64,000 bases of DNA from Bacteroidota bacterium (lineage in GTDB: Bacteria; Bacteroidota; Bacteroidia; Chitinophagales; Saprospiraceae): assembly GCA_020160935.1 (NCBI GenBank), contig JAIUPL010000012.1, forward strand, positions 99,954 through 163,953, given 5' to 3'. The notes below the pieces were generated by a model. The model was given only the letters and a program-made list of their open reading frames with translations, was not told where the DNA came from and ran no database searches. Positions 10,414 through 20,300 of this stretch are shown here, piece after piece. The translations under genes were made by a program, and so were the position numbers. Every line of letters begins with the position of its first letter. Position 1 is the first letter of the stretch.

Positions 10414-10586
10414 GGGGGGTGATAAAGGTTGATGAGGGTTGATAAGTGTTGATGAGGGTTGATATTCAGCCACTCGATAGATGGAAAAAACAACCCTTAT
10501 CCCGAGCCGCTATTTATCACCCCTCATCAACACTTATCAACCCTCATCAACCCTATCAACCCCATCACCCCTCATCCACTCATACC
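10411..10586. repeat. Long imperfect palindrome of GTTGATGAGG words
   Basis: The left arm (10411-10463) is made of units such as GGTTGATGAGGG and GTTGATAAGTG. The right arm (about 10514-10586) is its reverse complement over roughly 40 bases with very few mismatches. About 50 unrelated bases form the loop. The element fills the space between the DUF1800 and DUF1501 genes. It could act as a strong RNA hairpin or be a dispersed repeat. Confidence 0.8.
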
Positions 10587-10594
10587 AATCCGTC

Positions 10595-12214
10595 ATGTGC
10601 GAAAAACATAACAACTCCCGTCCCGGCACCACGCTCGACAACCGACAGGCCCACGAACAAGACCATCGCTTGTGGTCGCGTCGAGATTTTCTGTCTGCTA
10701 CCGGCCTCATAGGAGCAGGGGGCATGTTGCTGGGCAAATTGCCGGTGCATGCCTTTCAGCCCACGCCCATGATGGCGGCATTGGCCAATGGTCCGAATGA
10801 CCGCATTTTGGTGTTGATACGCCTCGATGGCGGCAACGATGGCGTGAATACCGTGATTGAACGCAGCAACCCGTTTTATTACAATATCCGACCGAATATT
10901 GCCATTCCCGACAACAACCTCTGGGCGCTCAGCAACGAATATGGCATGCCGCTGTCGACCAGTGCCCTGCAACCCATGTGGGAAGACGGGATGATGAAAG
11001 TGATTTTTAATGTGGGTTATCCCGACCCCAATTACAGCCATTTCCGTTCTTACGACATTGTGGCTTCGGCCAGCAGTTCGGAAGAAGTGGTCAATACAGG
11101 CTGGATGGGTCGTTTTCTCGACAACGAATACGCAGCCTTCCTCGAAGCGCCTCCAACGGTGCCACCCGCCTTGCAAATCGGCGTGCAGTCCAACCTGGTT
11201 TTCAAAGCCGACAATGCCAATATGGCGCTGGCCATCAGCAGTCCGGAGGAGTTTTACCAGATCGCCCAAACCGGATTGCTGTATGAAACGGCTTCACTGG
11301 GCACCTCTCCTCGCGAACTCGAACTGGCTTACGTGCGCCAGACCGCCAATGCCGCCTTCCGATACGCTCAAACGATTAAGGAAGCCTATGCGCGGGGCAA
11401 AAACCAGACAGATTACCCCACCGACAACTACCTGGCAGAACAATTGGCCATTGTAGCCAAATTGATAAAAGGCAACCTTGGCACCCGCGTTTTTATGGTG
11501 CAAATTGGTGGCTTTGACACCCACTCAGATCAGATAGACCGCCATCCCGTGCTGCTGAATCGACTGGCCACGGCTGTCAAGGCCTTTTATGAAGACCTCG
11601 CCGCAGGCAGTAACAATTTGCAGGAAAAGGTGCTAAGCATGACATTTTCGGAATTTGGCCGCACGATCTTCGAAAACGGCTCACAAGGCACCGATCACGG
11701 CTGGGGCACACCCATGCTGTTGTTTGGTGGCGGGATTGGCAATGGCTTCACAGGCGCCTATCAGGATTTGAGCAATCCCGACCCTTACACCGACCCGGAA
11801 TTCAGCGTCGATTTTCGCGATGTGTATGCTACCGTTCTACAGGACTGGATGGGCAACAGCCCCGAACTGGTACAATTTGTGATGGGCCAGCCTCAAACCA
11901 ACCTCGGGGGTCTTGTGCCCGCTATTCCGCCTGCGCTGGGCGATAACGGGAAATGCGCCTTGCTGGGACACAACCCACACCCTACCCTGCCGGGCGTGTT
12001 TGAAATCAAGTATTCCATGATGCAAAACGGCCCGGTGCGGATTCAATTGCTTGACTCCGCAGGCCATGTGCTGCGTACAATGGTCAATGAATACAAGAAT
12101 ACAGGCAGTTACATCATGCTCTTCAAGCCCAGCGACTGGTTTGTGGCGCCCGGACAATACCGGTATCGTTTGCAGGCCGGCGGACAAGTGTTTGTAAGGG
12201 ATATTATTGTATAA
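10595..12214 (+). CDS. DUF1501 domain-containing protein, Tat-like signal and sorting-like tail
   Basis: Protein of 539 residues. The start at 10595 was chosen because translation from the longer open frame (10481) only reads through the palindrome. The N-terminus has a twin-arginine motif (SRRDFLSATG, about residues 28-37) before a hydrophobic segment, as is usual for DUF1501. Family motifs seen are GGNDGVNTVI, FSEFGRT and TDHGWGT. The last 75 residues (from GVFEIKYSM to VFVRDIIV) resemble a FlgD/T9SS-type immunoglobulin-like sorting domain. It probably works with the DUF1800 protein upstream; the function of the pair is unknown. Confidence 0.88.
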   Translation: MCEKHNNSRPGTTLDNRQAHEQDHRLWSRRDFLSATGLIGAGGMLLGKLPVHAFQPTPMMAALANGPNDRILVLIRLDGGNDGVNTVIERSNPFYYNIRPNIAIPDNNLWALSNEYGMPLSTSALQPMWEDGMMKVIFNVGYPDPNYSHFRSYDIVASASSSEEVVNTGWMGRFLDNEYAAFLEAPPTVPPALQIGVQSNLVFKADNANMALAISSPEEFYQIAQTGLLYETASLGTSPRELELAYVRQTANAAFRYAQTIKEAYARGKNQTDYPTDNYLAEQLAIVAKLIKGNLGTRVFMVQIGGFDTHSDQIDRHPVLLNRLATAVKAFYEDLAAGSNNLQEKVLSMTFSEFGRTIFENGSQGTDHGWGTPMLLFGGGIGNGFTGAYQDLSNPDPYTDPEFSVDFRDVYATVLQDWMGNSPELVQFVMGQPQTNLGGLVPAIPPALGDNGKCALLGHNPHPTLPGVFEIKYSMMQNGPVRIQLLDSAGHVLRTMVNEYKNTGSYIMLFKPSDWFVAPGQYRYRLQAGGQVFVRDIIV

Positions 12215-12245
12215 GCGTCGGCAGCGCTTGAAGCGCTGCCGACGC
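12215..12245. terminator. Perfect hairpin directly after the DUF1501 stop codon
   Basis: Thirteen perfect base pairs (GCGTCGGCAGCGC with GCGCTGCCGACGC) and a 5-base loop, beginning at the base after the TAA. There is no T-tract, so it may be a processing or stability hairpin or a dispersed repeat and not a classical terminator. Confidence 0.5.
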
Positions 12246-12300
12246 CGGTTCACGATGCCCCAAAAACAAACATTATAATCCACCATCCTACCTCTACCAA

Positions 12301-15300
12301 ATGCAGGAACACCCATTACTGATGATCTTTGCGCAGATCGTGGGCGATTTTTTCTACCACCGTCTGCCCGGCGCTCCTCTGAGAGAAGCCCTTTTGCGTC
12401 GCATTGCCCAGGCACTTGTGCAGGGACAGTCGGCCGACTCCATTCGGGAGTATTTTCAGTTTGAAAAAATTACCCATTTCAGCACGCAATACCTCGACGC
12501 GGAAGACCGCGACCTGCTGAACCACATTCTCGGTGAGGAGCAGACTGCCCTGGTGGCAGGGCAGTCGCAACAGGTGCGCGTTTTTTTAAGGGAAATGCCC
12601 TTGCGCGCCGCGTACCTGCGCAGCAGCATTCCTGCCTGGGCGCGTGCCGCCGCTCTAATGGACTCGATTGGGCCCATTCTCAACCGCGACGGGCGGCGTT
12701 TCTGGCTCGACGTGTATGCGCCTGTCACGCAGGTACGCTCTATCGGGTTTGTCAATACCAATCGCCCGGTCATTATTCTCGGGCCGGATAAGCCTTTGGT
12801 GGTAAATGGAGCGCAAGTAGGAGCCATCTCTATTGGTAGGGGTACCATTTGGGTGCAGGCGCGGCAATTCGTAGCCAATGTCGACGAAAAACTGTACTGC
12901 CCGCTGCTGGTAGAATCAGCAGAAGTGAGTTTTCAAAACGGGACAGCGCAAAATTCGCACGGGCAACTCGTCATGCGGGGCGCTGTTCGAGCGGTGCTAA
13001 GTGTCAGGCTGCGCACACAGGAAGTTTTTCACCCGGAAGATGTGCTGCATGGAACAGATGCCTGGAATGCGCAGTTCCGCATGCCGAAAGGTTTTGACAT
13101 GCAAATTCAACCGGCGACTGGCAACCTGACAGCCGTGGCGGATGCAGGCTGGACACTTTATGGAGAAGAAAAGGCATTCTCCTGGGCTCAAATGCCCCCA
13201 ACGTACAATTACCTGTTTAGTGCGGTTTCGATCCCGATGACTGTCAATCAAACGGAGTTGAACGTCCTGCAGGCCTCATCTCCGGTATTTTACCCTTCCG
13301 GCGCTACCAAAGTAGATGAATCGGACTGGTTGCTGCCTGCTGCCGAAATTGCCAACCTCCTGCCTGCCGAAGGCGCAGGGATGTTGTCTGTAAGGACGCA
13401 GAAAGGGCTACTTGCTTCCACCACGGGCGTGCTCGACGCCAATCAGGCCAATTCCGCGCCCCTGCACATCAACCGCTGCTGGATCACCGGCATGCCGGGG
13501 CAAATTCAGGTGATCGCACTGGAAACCACCACGGAACAGACGCGGCAAACACTCCGGATGTGGATGGACAAGGATGCACGCTGGAATGAACTGCATTTGC
13601 AGTATCCAGGCATTTTCCCCTTTATTTATCAGTCGAATGCCGCCGGAACGGAGGCTATTATTTCCATAGCCAATTGTTCGGGCAAACTCGACCGCCCGCT
13701 GGGGGTTGATCAGCAACCTTTCCCGCTGGAAACCAAAACATCCCTCTACCTGCGGCAATTCGGCGCTCTGAGCGACTACCTCGTGCTGTACGATGAAAAC
13801 GTGATCCGCGACAATGCAGCGCCTGTCAATGGCCTGGAAGTCGGCGCTGATCAGTTGACGTTCCAAAGCCGCGCATTGGCCCTGAACAACGCCTTGCTGA
13901 CCGTTTCGCCCGTCAATGCCTTTCTATTGAATGCAGAAATGCCTCCACAAGCCGACTATTTCACCGAAGCCAGCCTGCTGTATGGATTCGGGCTGGTTGG
14001 TTACATGCCTATTTTGCCTGACCCGTACGCGGCCAATAAAGGTTTGTTCAAGTGGATGCACCACGAACTGGAAGGTCAGGACGGCGTGTATCGGCTCAGT
14101 CAGATACAGCGCCTGCTGGTCGGGACCATGCACTGGCAGAGCAGCGTAGCGCCTGATACGCGTTTTATTTTCGGCGATCAGGTGGGCAATGAAGCCAATA
14201 TGTTCATACATCTCAACCCGCTGCTCGACCTGCAACGGGCCTTGAGTGAAGAAAACAACAACAGAACCAACCGCGCTGCCAAACGAAGCGCCCTTTTTTC
14301 TCAGCACTCCGGGCTGGAACGCGGCCGCAACGACAACTACTGGCCCGAAGAATACGACATCAATATCCGCGTCAACGACCAATACCGAAATCACCATTTT
14401 TTCAGCCTGCTGGATGTGAGTACGGCGGCCGACTGGATGGGGGTCGACCTGGGTTACCTGGATGAAGCGTTTATTTTTGAGCAGCGATTTTCAGTAGAAA
14501 CTGCCCAAAATCCTTTGTCTGCCGACGGCATGGACGTAGTGGCCTCCGGCAAATTGGTGCGGCTTTTCACCACACCGCAGATCAGTTGGGAACCTGTGCT
14601 GAATACCGCGCCGGCGACCAGTTTTGCCAACGACCCGCCCGAAGGGCTGCTGCTGTTCAAAGACGATGGCCCTCCTGCACTGATCGGGAACACTGGCAAT
14701 GAGCCCGTGCCCATTGCGCCCTTGCCCCTGGCGCAGTACCTCGAACAGGGTTATCGCGACAAGGATTTTAAAGCCTGGAGTTTTTTTACCCTGCCCTTCG
14801 GCATGCTCGGCATTGCCCGCTACAACCAGGAGTTGACCATCGGCAACAACCCGCCTTCGGAAGGCGCCCGCATCGACATTATCCGCGAAAGTTTCGGAAA
14901 TGACATAGCAACCAGCCTGCAAATCAGTACGCAAGGCTACTATTCCGATTTTCAGAAAAACCGGAATTTTGAGGGCATGACGTATCAGTTGTACAACCTG
15001 TACAACCCGCTGGGGCAAGCCCTCGACCGAAGCATCCTCAGCAAAACGGTGACGGAAATTTTCAACCGCGAATTCGGGCCGAACTCCGGCAAACTGCGCC
15101 AGCGTGGCGTACCTGTCGAACGCTACGATTTCAGCGGATACGGCGCCAATTTGTTCAGCCACTGGCTCAACGACCGCGCGCGCATCGCCGAAACCTCGCA
15201 GGCCAAATTCGACGTGTGGCGCGGCCGTACCGCCCATGAAGTGATCCAGGTGCGCAGCATCCTCTATCCCTGGGGCATCCGCGTGGTGCGCACCATTACC

Positions 15301-17355
15301 ATGTTCCGCAACAGCGCAGGCCTGGTGTACCGCATCGACAGCGGCTGGCGCGCCGAAAGCGACGGCGTGTACGATTTCAGCACGGTGGTGCTCGATAAAT
15401 CCAATATGGAGCGCGCCGAATCGCCCGGATACGCTTTCCATTCCGGTATTGTAAAAGGCGTTTTCAATGTGCGCAATATCGTAGAGAGCGATGATCTGGC
15501 GCCGTTTGAGAGGAAATGGACCAAAACCTACGGCTACTACATCGACGAAAACGACGGCCTGGCCGTATCTGTCGGCGCCGGCTGGCCGCTCGATGTGGAA
15601 TTGCAGCCTGTGTATTTTGATGCTGATGTAGAAATTGAGGGCATCATTCAGGGTGGCGTCAACGGCCGCACCCCTTCCAAACGTATGCTGGGTTACCTGC
15701 AACTGGCCCCACGCGGCGTACCCATTTCCGCAGAAATGTTCCGCGACCTGTTGCTGTTCCAAAATGGACTCGGCGGCCCGGTAGATTGTGTCATCGATAT
15801 TGCAGACAGCAAACAGCACATGCGATTGAGCCGGGTGGAAATCCAGCCTTCCATGAACGGTGGGCAACTGGTATTCGTCACAGCCGCCAAAGGAACGCCC
15901 ATTTTGCCCAAAGACGGCAGTTGGAGCGTGGTGATGCACAAAAAAGCGAGCAAAGAAGTGCTGCCCATCAGCGATTCGGTGGTGCCGCTCATCCGCCGCG
16001 GCCTGCATGGCACAGCGAGCAACAACCCGCTGGAATTAGCCAGTCCGACCGATTTGTTCAACCTGAACCTCGAAGATCGGGCCACGCAGTACGCTTTTTT
16101 GCAAAATACCGACACGCAAAAAGTGCTGTTCAGAAATCCGTTTTTTGAAACGGGCATAAAGCAATTGCAAAGTTCGAAACCCGACCTGGCCGATGCCTAC
16201 CGCCTGCTCAACAGCAAAGGCATTTTCCCGAAATTAGACAACCTGCCCCGGCTCGATCTGGCCGATTTCAACCTGAATATCATCGATCAAGGCTATCAGT
16301 TGCTGCACAAAATTGATCCCGCGCAAGTGCTCGACCAGGTATTGCCCGACGGCCCGGTGTATTTCATCAACGAAAAAGAGGTGAAAATTTACGCCGAATA
16401 CGCCAAAAAGGATATTCAGGGGAATAAACTGGGCAACGGCACGGTCAACTTTGGCCTCGACAGCGCCCTCGGCACCTGGGCCAACAAGATGAACGATATC
16501 ACCGTCGTCATCGACCTGCTGGACATGAAACGCCTGTTCCTGATTCGGGGAAAATTCGATACCGAAAAAGGCAAAGCGCCGGCATTCACGGGCCCTGAAC
16601 TCCAATTTGGCAAAGACCTGCAACCTATTGTCGACATCCTGCAGGTGTTGCAATCCATTGGCGACGGCAACTACGGCGATGCGCTCAACAAGGGGCTGAA
16701 AATTGCCATGAGCAACAGCCCCAACAACTGGGAGTATAAGTTTCAGGCCGACAAAGAACTTCCCGTTCTGCGTTTTCCGCCCGGTGCAGCAGGCCCTGCG
16801 GTGCCTTTGCGGCTCGAAGCCTACATGAAACTGGGTTGTTATTTCAACGTAGGCATGCCGCTGCCGCCTGGCGCCGGAATGCCCATGCCCAGTGGCGGCG
16901 CATTCATCGAATTCGGCGCCAAACTCAGCGTCATGTGCCTGTCCGTCGCTGCGGCAACTGTGTATGCCGTCGGCACCTGCAACCTGCGCATCAGCGCCGA
17001 CACCGTCCGCGGGCCGGGACTGTCGATGAAAATGGGCTTCGGCGTCGAACTCATGGTCGGCCTGCCCGTCATCGGCAATGTGAGCGTGTACTATGCAGCG
17101 GGCGTGGAAATTTCTATTGACAGCCGGGTGATTGTGGTGGGCGCGTTCATCCTGTTCCGTGGTCGCGCCGAACTGATCGGCGGATTGGTCACCATTCAGA
17201 TTCAGATTGAAGCCGCCGGCAAGGTGGTGCGCGACCTGGCAGCGGGCCGTACCGACTGCGTGGCGCAGGTAACGTTCAGCCTCGACATCAGTATTTTCCT
17301 CGTGATCAATATCAGTTTTTCAAAGAGTTTTCAGGAAAATCGTCAAATCGCCTAA
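12301..17355 (+). CDS. Giant protein of unknown function (1684 residues)
   Basis: I do not recognise a characterised family. The protein has no signal peptide or clear transmembrane helix. The N-terminal 90 residues are helical and hydrophobic-charged (DFFYHRLPGAPLREALLRRI). The long middle part is mixed, with motifs such as SILYPWGIRVVRTITMFRN, YRIDSGWRAESDGVYDFS and FHSGIVKGVFNVRNI. The last 250 residues are Gly-, Val- and Ile-rich with alternating hydrophobic residues (GGAFIEFGAKLSVM, AAGVEISIDSRVIVVGAFI), suggesting extended beta structure. It is followed after 15 bases by a second giant gene, so the two are almost certainly co-expressed and may form a complex. Codon use and GC content look like ordinary chromosomal genes. 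Confidence 0.85.
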   Translation: MQEHPLLMIFAQIVGDFFYHRLPGAPLREALLRRIAQALVQGQSADSIREYFQFEKITHFSTQYLDAEDRDLLNHILGEEQTALVAGQSQQVRVFLREMPLRAAYLRSSIPAWARAAALMDSIGPILNRDGRRFWLDVYAPVTQVRSIGFVNTNRPVIILGPDKPLVVNGAQVGAISIGRGTIWVQARQFVANVDEKLYCPLLVESAEVSFQNGTAQNSHGQLVMRGAVRAVLSVRLRTQEVFHPEDVLHGTDAWNAQFRMPKGFDMQIQPATGNLTAVADAGWTLYGEEKAFSWAQMPPTYNYLFSAVSIPMTVNQTELNVLQASSPVFYPSGATKVDESDWLLPAAEIANLLPAEGAGMLSVRTQKGLLASTTGVLDANQANSAPLHINRCWITGMPGQIQVIALETTTEQTRQTLRMWMDKDARWNELHLQYPGIFPFIYQSNAAGTEAIISIANCSGKLDRPLGVDQQPFPLETKTSLYLRQFGALSDYLVLYDENVIRDNAAPVNGLEVGADQLTFQSRALALNNALLTVSPVNAFLLNAEMPPQADYFTEASLLYGFGLVGYMPILPDPYAANKGLFKWMHHELEGQDGVYRLSQIQRLLVGTMHWQSSVAPDTRFIFGDQVGNEANMFIHLNPLLDLQRALSEENNNRTNRAAKRSALFSQHSGLERGRNDNYWPEEYDINIRVNDQYRNHHFFSLLDVSTAADWMGVDLGYLDEAFIFEQRFSVETAQNPLSADGMDVVASGKLVRLFTTPQISWEPVLNTAPATSFANDPPEGLLLFKDDGPPALIGNTGNEPVPIAPLPLAQYLEQGYRDKDFKAWSFFTLPFGMLGIARYNQELTIGNNPPSEGARIDIIRESFGNDIATSLQISTQGYYSDFQKNRNFEGMTYQLYNLYNPLGQALDRSILSKTVTEIFNREFGPNSGKLRQRGVPVERYDFSGYGANLFSHWLNDRARIAETSQAKFDVWRGRTAHEVIQVRSILYPWGIRVVRTITMFRNSAGLVYRIDSGWRAESDGVYDFSTVVLDKSNMERAESPGYAFHSGIVKGVFNVRNIVESDDLAPFERKWTKTYGYYIDENDGLAVSVGAGWPLDVELQPVYFDADVEIEGIIQGGVNGRTPSKRMLGYLQLAPRGVPISAEMFRDLLLFQNGLGGPVDCVIDIADSKQHMRLSRVEIQPSMNGGQLVFVTAAKGTPILPKDGSWSVVMHKKASKEVLPISDSVVPLIRRGLHGTASNNPLELASPTDLFNLNLEDRATQYAFLQNTDTQKVLFRNPFFETGIKQLQSSKPDLADAYRLLNSKGIFPKLDNLPRLDLADFNLNIIDQGYQLLHKIDPAQVLDQVLPDGPVYFINEKEVKIYAEYAKKDIQGNKLGNGTVNFGLDSALGTWANKMNDITVVIDLLDMKRLFLIRGKFDTEKGKAPAFTGPELQFGKDLQPIVDILQVLQSIGDGNYGDALNKGLKIAMSNSPNNWEYKFQADKELPVLRFPPGAAGPAVPLRLEAYMKLGCYFNVGMPLPPGAGMPMPSGGAFIEFGAKLSVMCLSVAAATVYAVGTCNLRISADTVRGPGLSMKMGFGVELMVGLPVIGNVSVYYAAGVEISIDSRVIVVGAFILFRGRAELIGGLVTIQIQIEAAGKVVRDLAAGRTDCVAQVTFSLDISIFLVINISFSKSFQENRQIA

Positions 17356-17370
17356 CCCCCTCGCCGATAT

Positions 17371-20300
17371 ATGGAAGCCAAAATCAGCATACTCACTTTT
17401 CCGCAACGCATTGAAAATGAACGACTTTATTTCAATGTGTTGGTCATACCGCGCAATTTCAACCCCTTGCTCGACGATCCGATACAGGCGCTGTCGCCCG
17501 CCTGGGTCAATGCCACTTTGCAACTGCGCGCATACGTGTCCGACTCGCTGGCAGATTACCCCATGCTCAACCCTGCGCCGGCCTTCAACGTGTTGCTACC
17601 CGATATGCCTACGGACCCGGATGCCACGGAAATTTTCAATACCCTGGCCCTGCGTTTCGACATCAGCAGCACGGCGACCGCAGAAGCGCCCAAGGCTACT
17701 CATTTTGCTCGAAAATACCTGCCGCTCAGTTACCGCGATGCCTTTCATTTTACCCGCCCGCGTACAGACAGGGCGGCCATCGACGACAGTTATGCCTGTG
17801 CGCTCGACAAGGAAAAAGAACCGGCAGGCGATTTTAAGCCCGACAACGACCAGGTGAGTTGGGGGCAGGTGTTTGCATTTTGCCTGCGCCAGCCGGCGAT
17901 TGCGCGCAAATGCGGCTTCATCCGCGAGGCTTTTGTAGACCTGACACCCGGCTTTTTGGCCAATGGCGGCTGGTTATTTGTCGATTTTGAGGCGGGCTCC
18001 TCTTATGATTTTGCCGACATGACGGCCGTGAAACGCTATGCCGCGCGGCTCCCGAAAATTCAGGCAGGCGAAAACCGGCCTTTGTTCGCCGCCGTACAAT
18101 TCCGCGTGCGCCTTGATGACATGACGCCGCCGCCCCTCAACCCCGAGATGCCCTCCGCTTACGACGAACTGTTGGTGGAATCCAGCATGTACGACGACGG
18201 TTTTGCCAAAATCGTACACGCCCAACAGCCCGTCAGCGACCACATGCTGAAAGAAACGCACGATCCGGAATTTCCAGTCACCAACGATTCAGGCATCCGC
18301 CTGGCCTGGGACGACGAGCAGTTGCTCATCTGGATGAACCGCCAAATGGAGGAAAATCCGAAGAAACCCGGCACACAGGAACGCGACGACGCGCCGATGG
18401 GTGTATTCGGCTACCGCATCGATGTGCGCGAACGGAGTGCCGATGACGCCAATCCCAATGCCTGGACTTCACTCTGCGAAGTGCGCAACAAAACCGACCT
18501 GGCGATAGGCGCCGCGCTCATCGATTCGGTCAACCAGCAACGCGAACTGAACGTCGAAGTGTACCCTTCCATTCCCGATGGCCGCAAAAACAAACATTTC
18601 TGGCTGCCGGCTTATTTCGCCTACTGGACGGGAAAAAGCCTCGTGCTGCAGGATGAAGATGCCATCGATCTTTTCCGGAAAGACCAAAACACCCAACAGG
18701 ATGGAACACCGCAGGCGGCTGTAAAAAACCTGATGTACGACCCTGTTGGGCTCGAAAACGTACCACTGCTGTACGGCCGCCAGTATCAATTCCGTACCCG
18801 CTTTGCAGATATGACCGGCGGCGGCCCGGCGGCCAGCCAGGAACCCGTGTACGCCGCCGAAGCGCCTGTGGCTACGCATCATTTCAAACGCCATGCGATA
18901 CCGCAAACGGTACGGTTGCAGCATGTTTTACCCGAAACAGACGGCGCATATTTTACTGAAAACCAACTGGTTGTGCAGCGGCCATTATTGGGCTACCCGA
19001 GCGTATTGTTTACCGGCGCTTACCCCAATGCGCTGGATTTGCTCAAAGCAGATTTTGACCTTGCACTCGGCAGTCGCGACATCGGCATCGCCGACCCGGA
19101 TGTAGACCGGCTGGAAATCGAGGTGGCGGTGCGCGCCTTAGATATGGACACGACGGTGCTGAAACACCAGCCGCAGGATCACTTCGCCATTTTGTACACC
19201 ACTACCCGTGCATTTCCGGCCGACCTGAATGGCGACCTGAATATTCCGCTGGTGTTCGTGGATCGGCCGGTGCTGAATTTCAGCAATTCCAGCGATCTGC
19301 AAGCGTTGGGGTTGTCGGACAATACCCTTTCTATCAACGATTTGCAGGAACTCGTTTTACCAACACACCGCGATATTCAGATCACGGTACGTGCCAAATG
19401 CAGCGAAAAAGAAGGTTATTATGCTCATGGCAATTCCATTACCGGCATGCCTTCCCGCATCGTAACGCGCAGGGCCGCCACCAGCGAAACGGCATTTTTC
19501 AAACCCACCGGCGCGCCCACCATGATTCGCGGCATTTACCTGCGCCGTACGGAAGAGCCGAAGGTAAAAGCCAAGATCAAACACGTATTCATCGGCTCCA
19601 AAGCCACGCCCGAGCAGTCTCCTACCCTCATCCAGCGCCTTGCCACGGCCATCGATGTGCAAAACAAAGGCATGTCGCTGATGGGTAAAAACGGGCAACG
19701 CTGGCAATTTGGCGCAGCCCGCGCAATTCGACACACGCTCGCACCCGACAATACCAGCATCACCATCGCCACGGAAGACGACCTGATCAACCACTGGCTG
19801 GTGCCTATTACGCTGCTGATCGACCGCGACTGGTCCTGGGACGGTATCAAGCCGGACAGCATCGATATTTTCCGAAGAAAAAAATTCGCGCTGGCAGACG
19901 ACTGGGAGGATGAAATCAAAGTGGGCGACGTGGAACTGAAAAAAGGCATCAATATTCAGGCGCTGAGCAACGCCGACCGCAGCCAGACGTTCCTGTGTTT
20001 TTTGGATGCCGTAGAGCCCAAATCGACCGATCCGACCTTGTTTCCCGATGAAATCATGGTGGAATATCGCATCGAGCCGCGTTTCAAGGAGGAAAACCCG
20101 GAACTGACCGTGGATGCACCGCTCAGCCTGAGCCTGTTGCTGCCCATCACGACCCCGCCTGCGCAAATGCCCAACATTGTGAGCGCAGGCATGGCCATGA
20201 GCCGCTACCAGCGCGATCCTTCCTACGCCAACACCGAGGCGCGGCAACGCTACCTCTGGGTGGAATTTGAAAAGCCGCTGGACAACCCGCGCGACGCTTA

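Noticed and set aside
14491..16008. A 505-residue gene on the minus strand inside the first giant gene
   Set aside because: Same type of shadow frame with low-complexity His/Gln/Arg composition.
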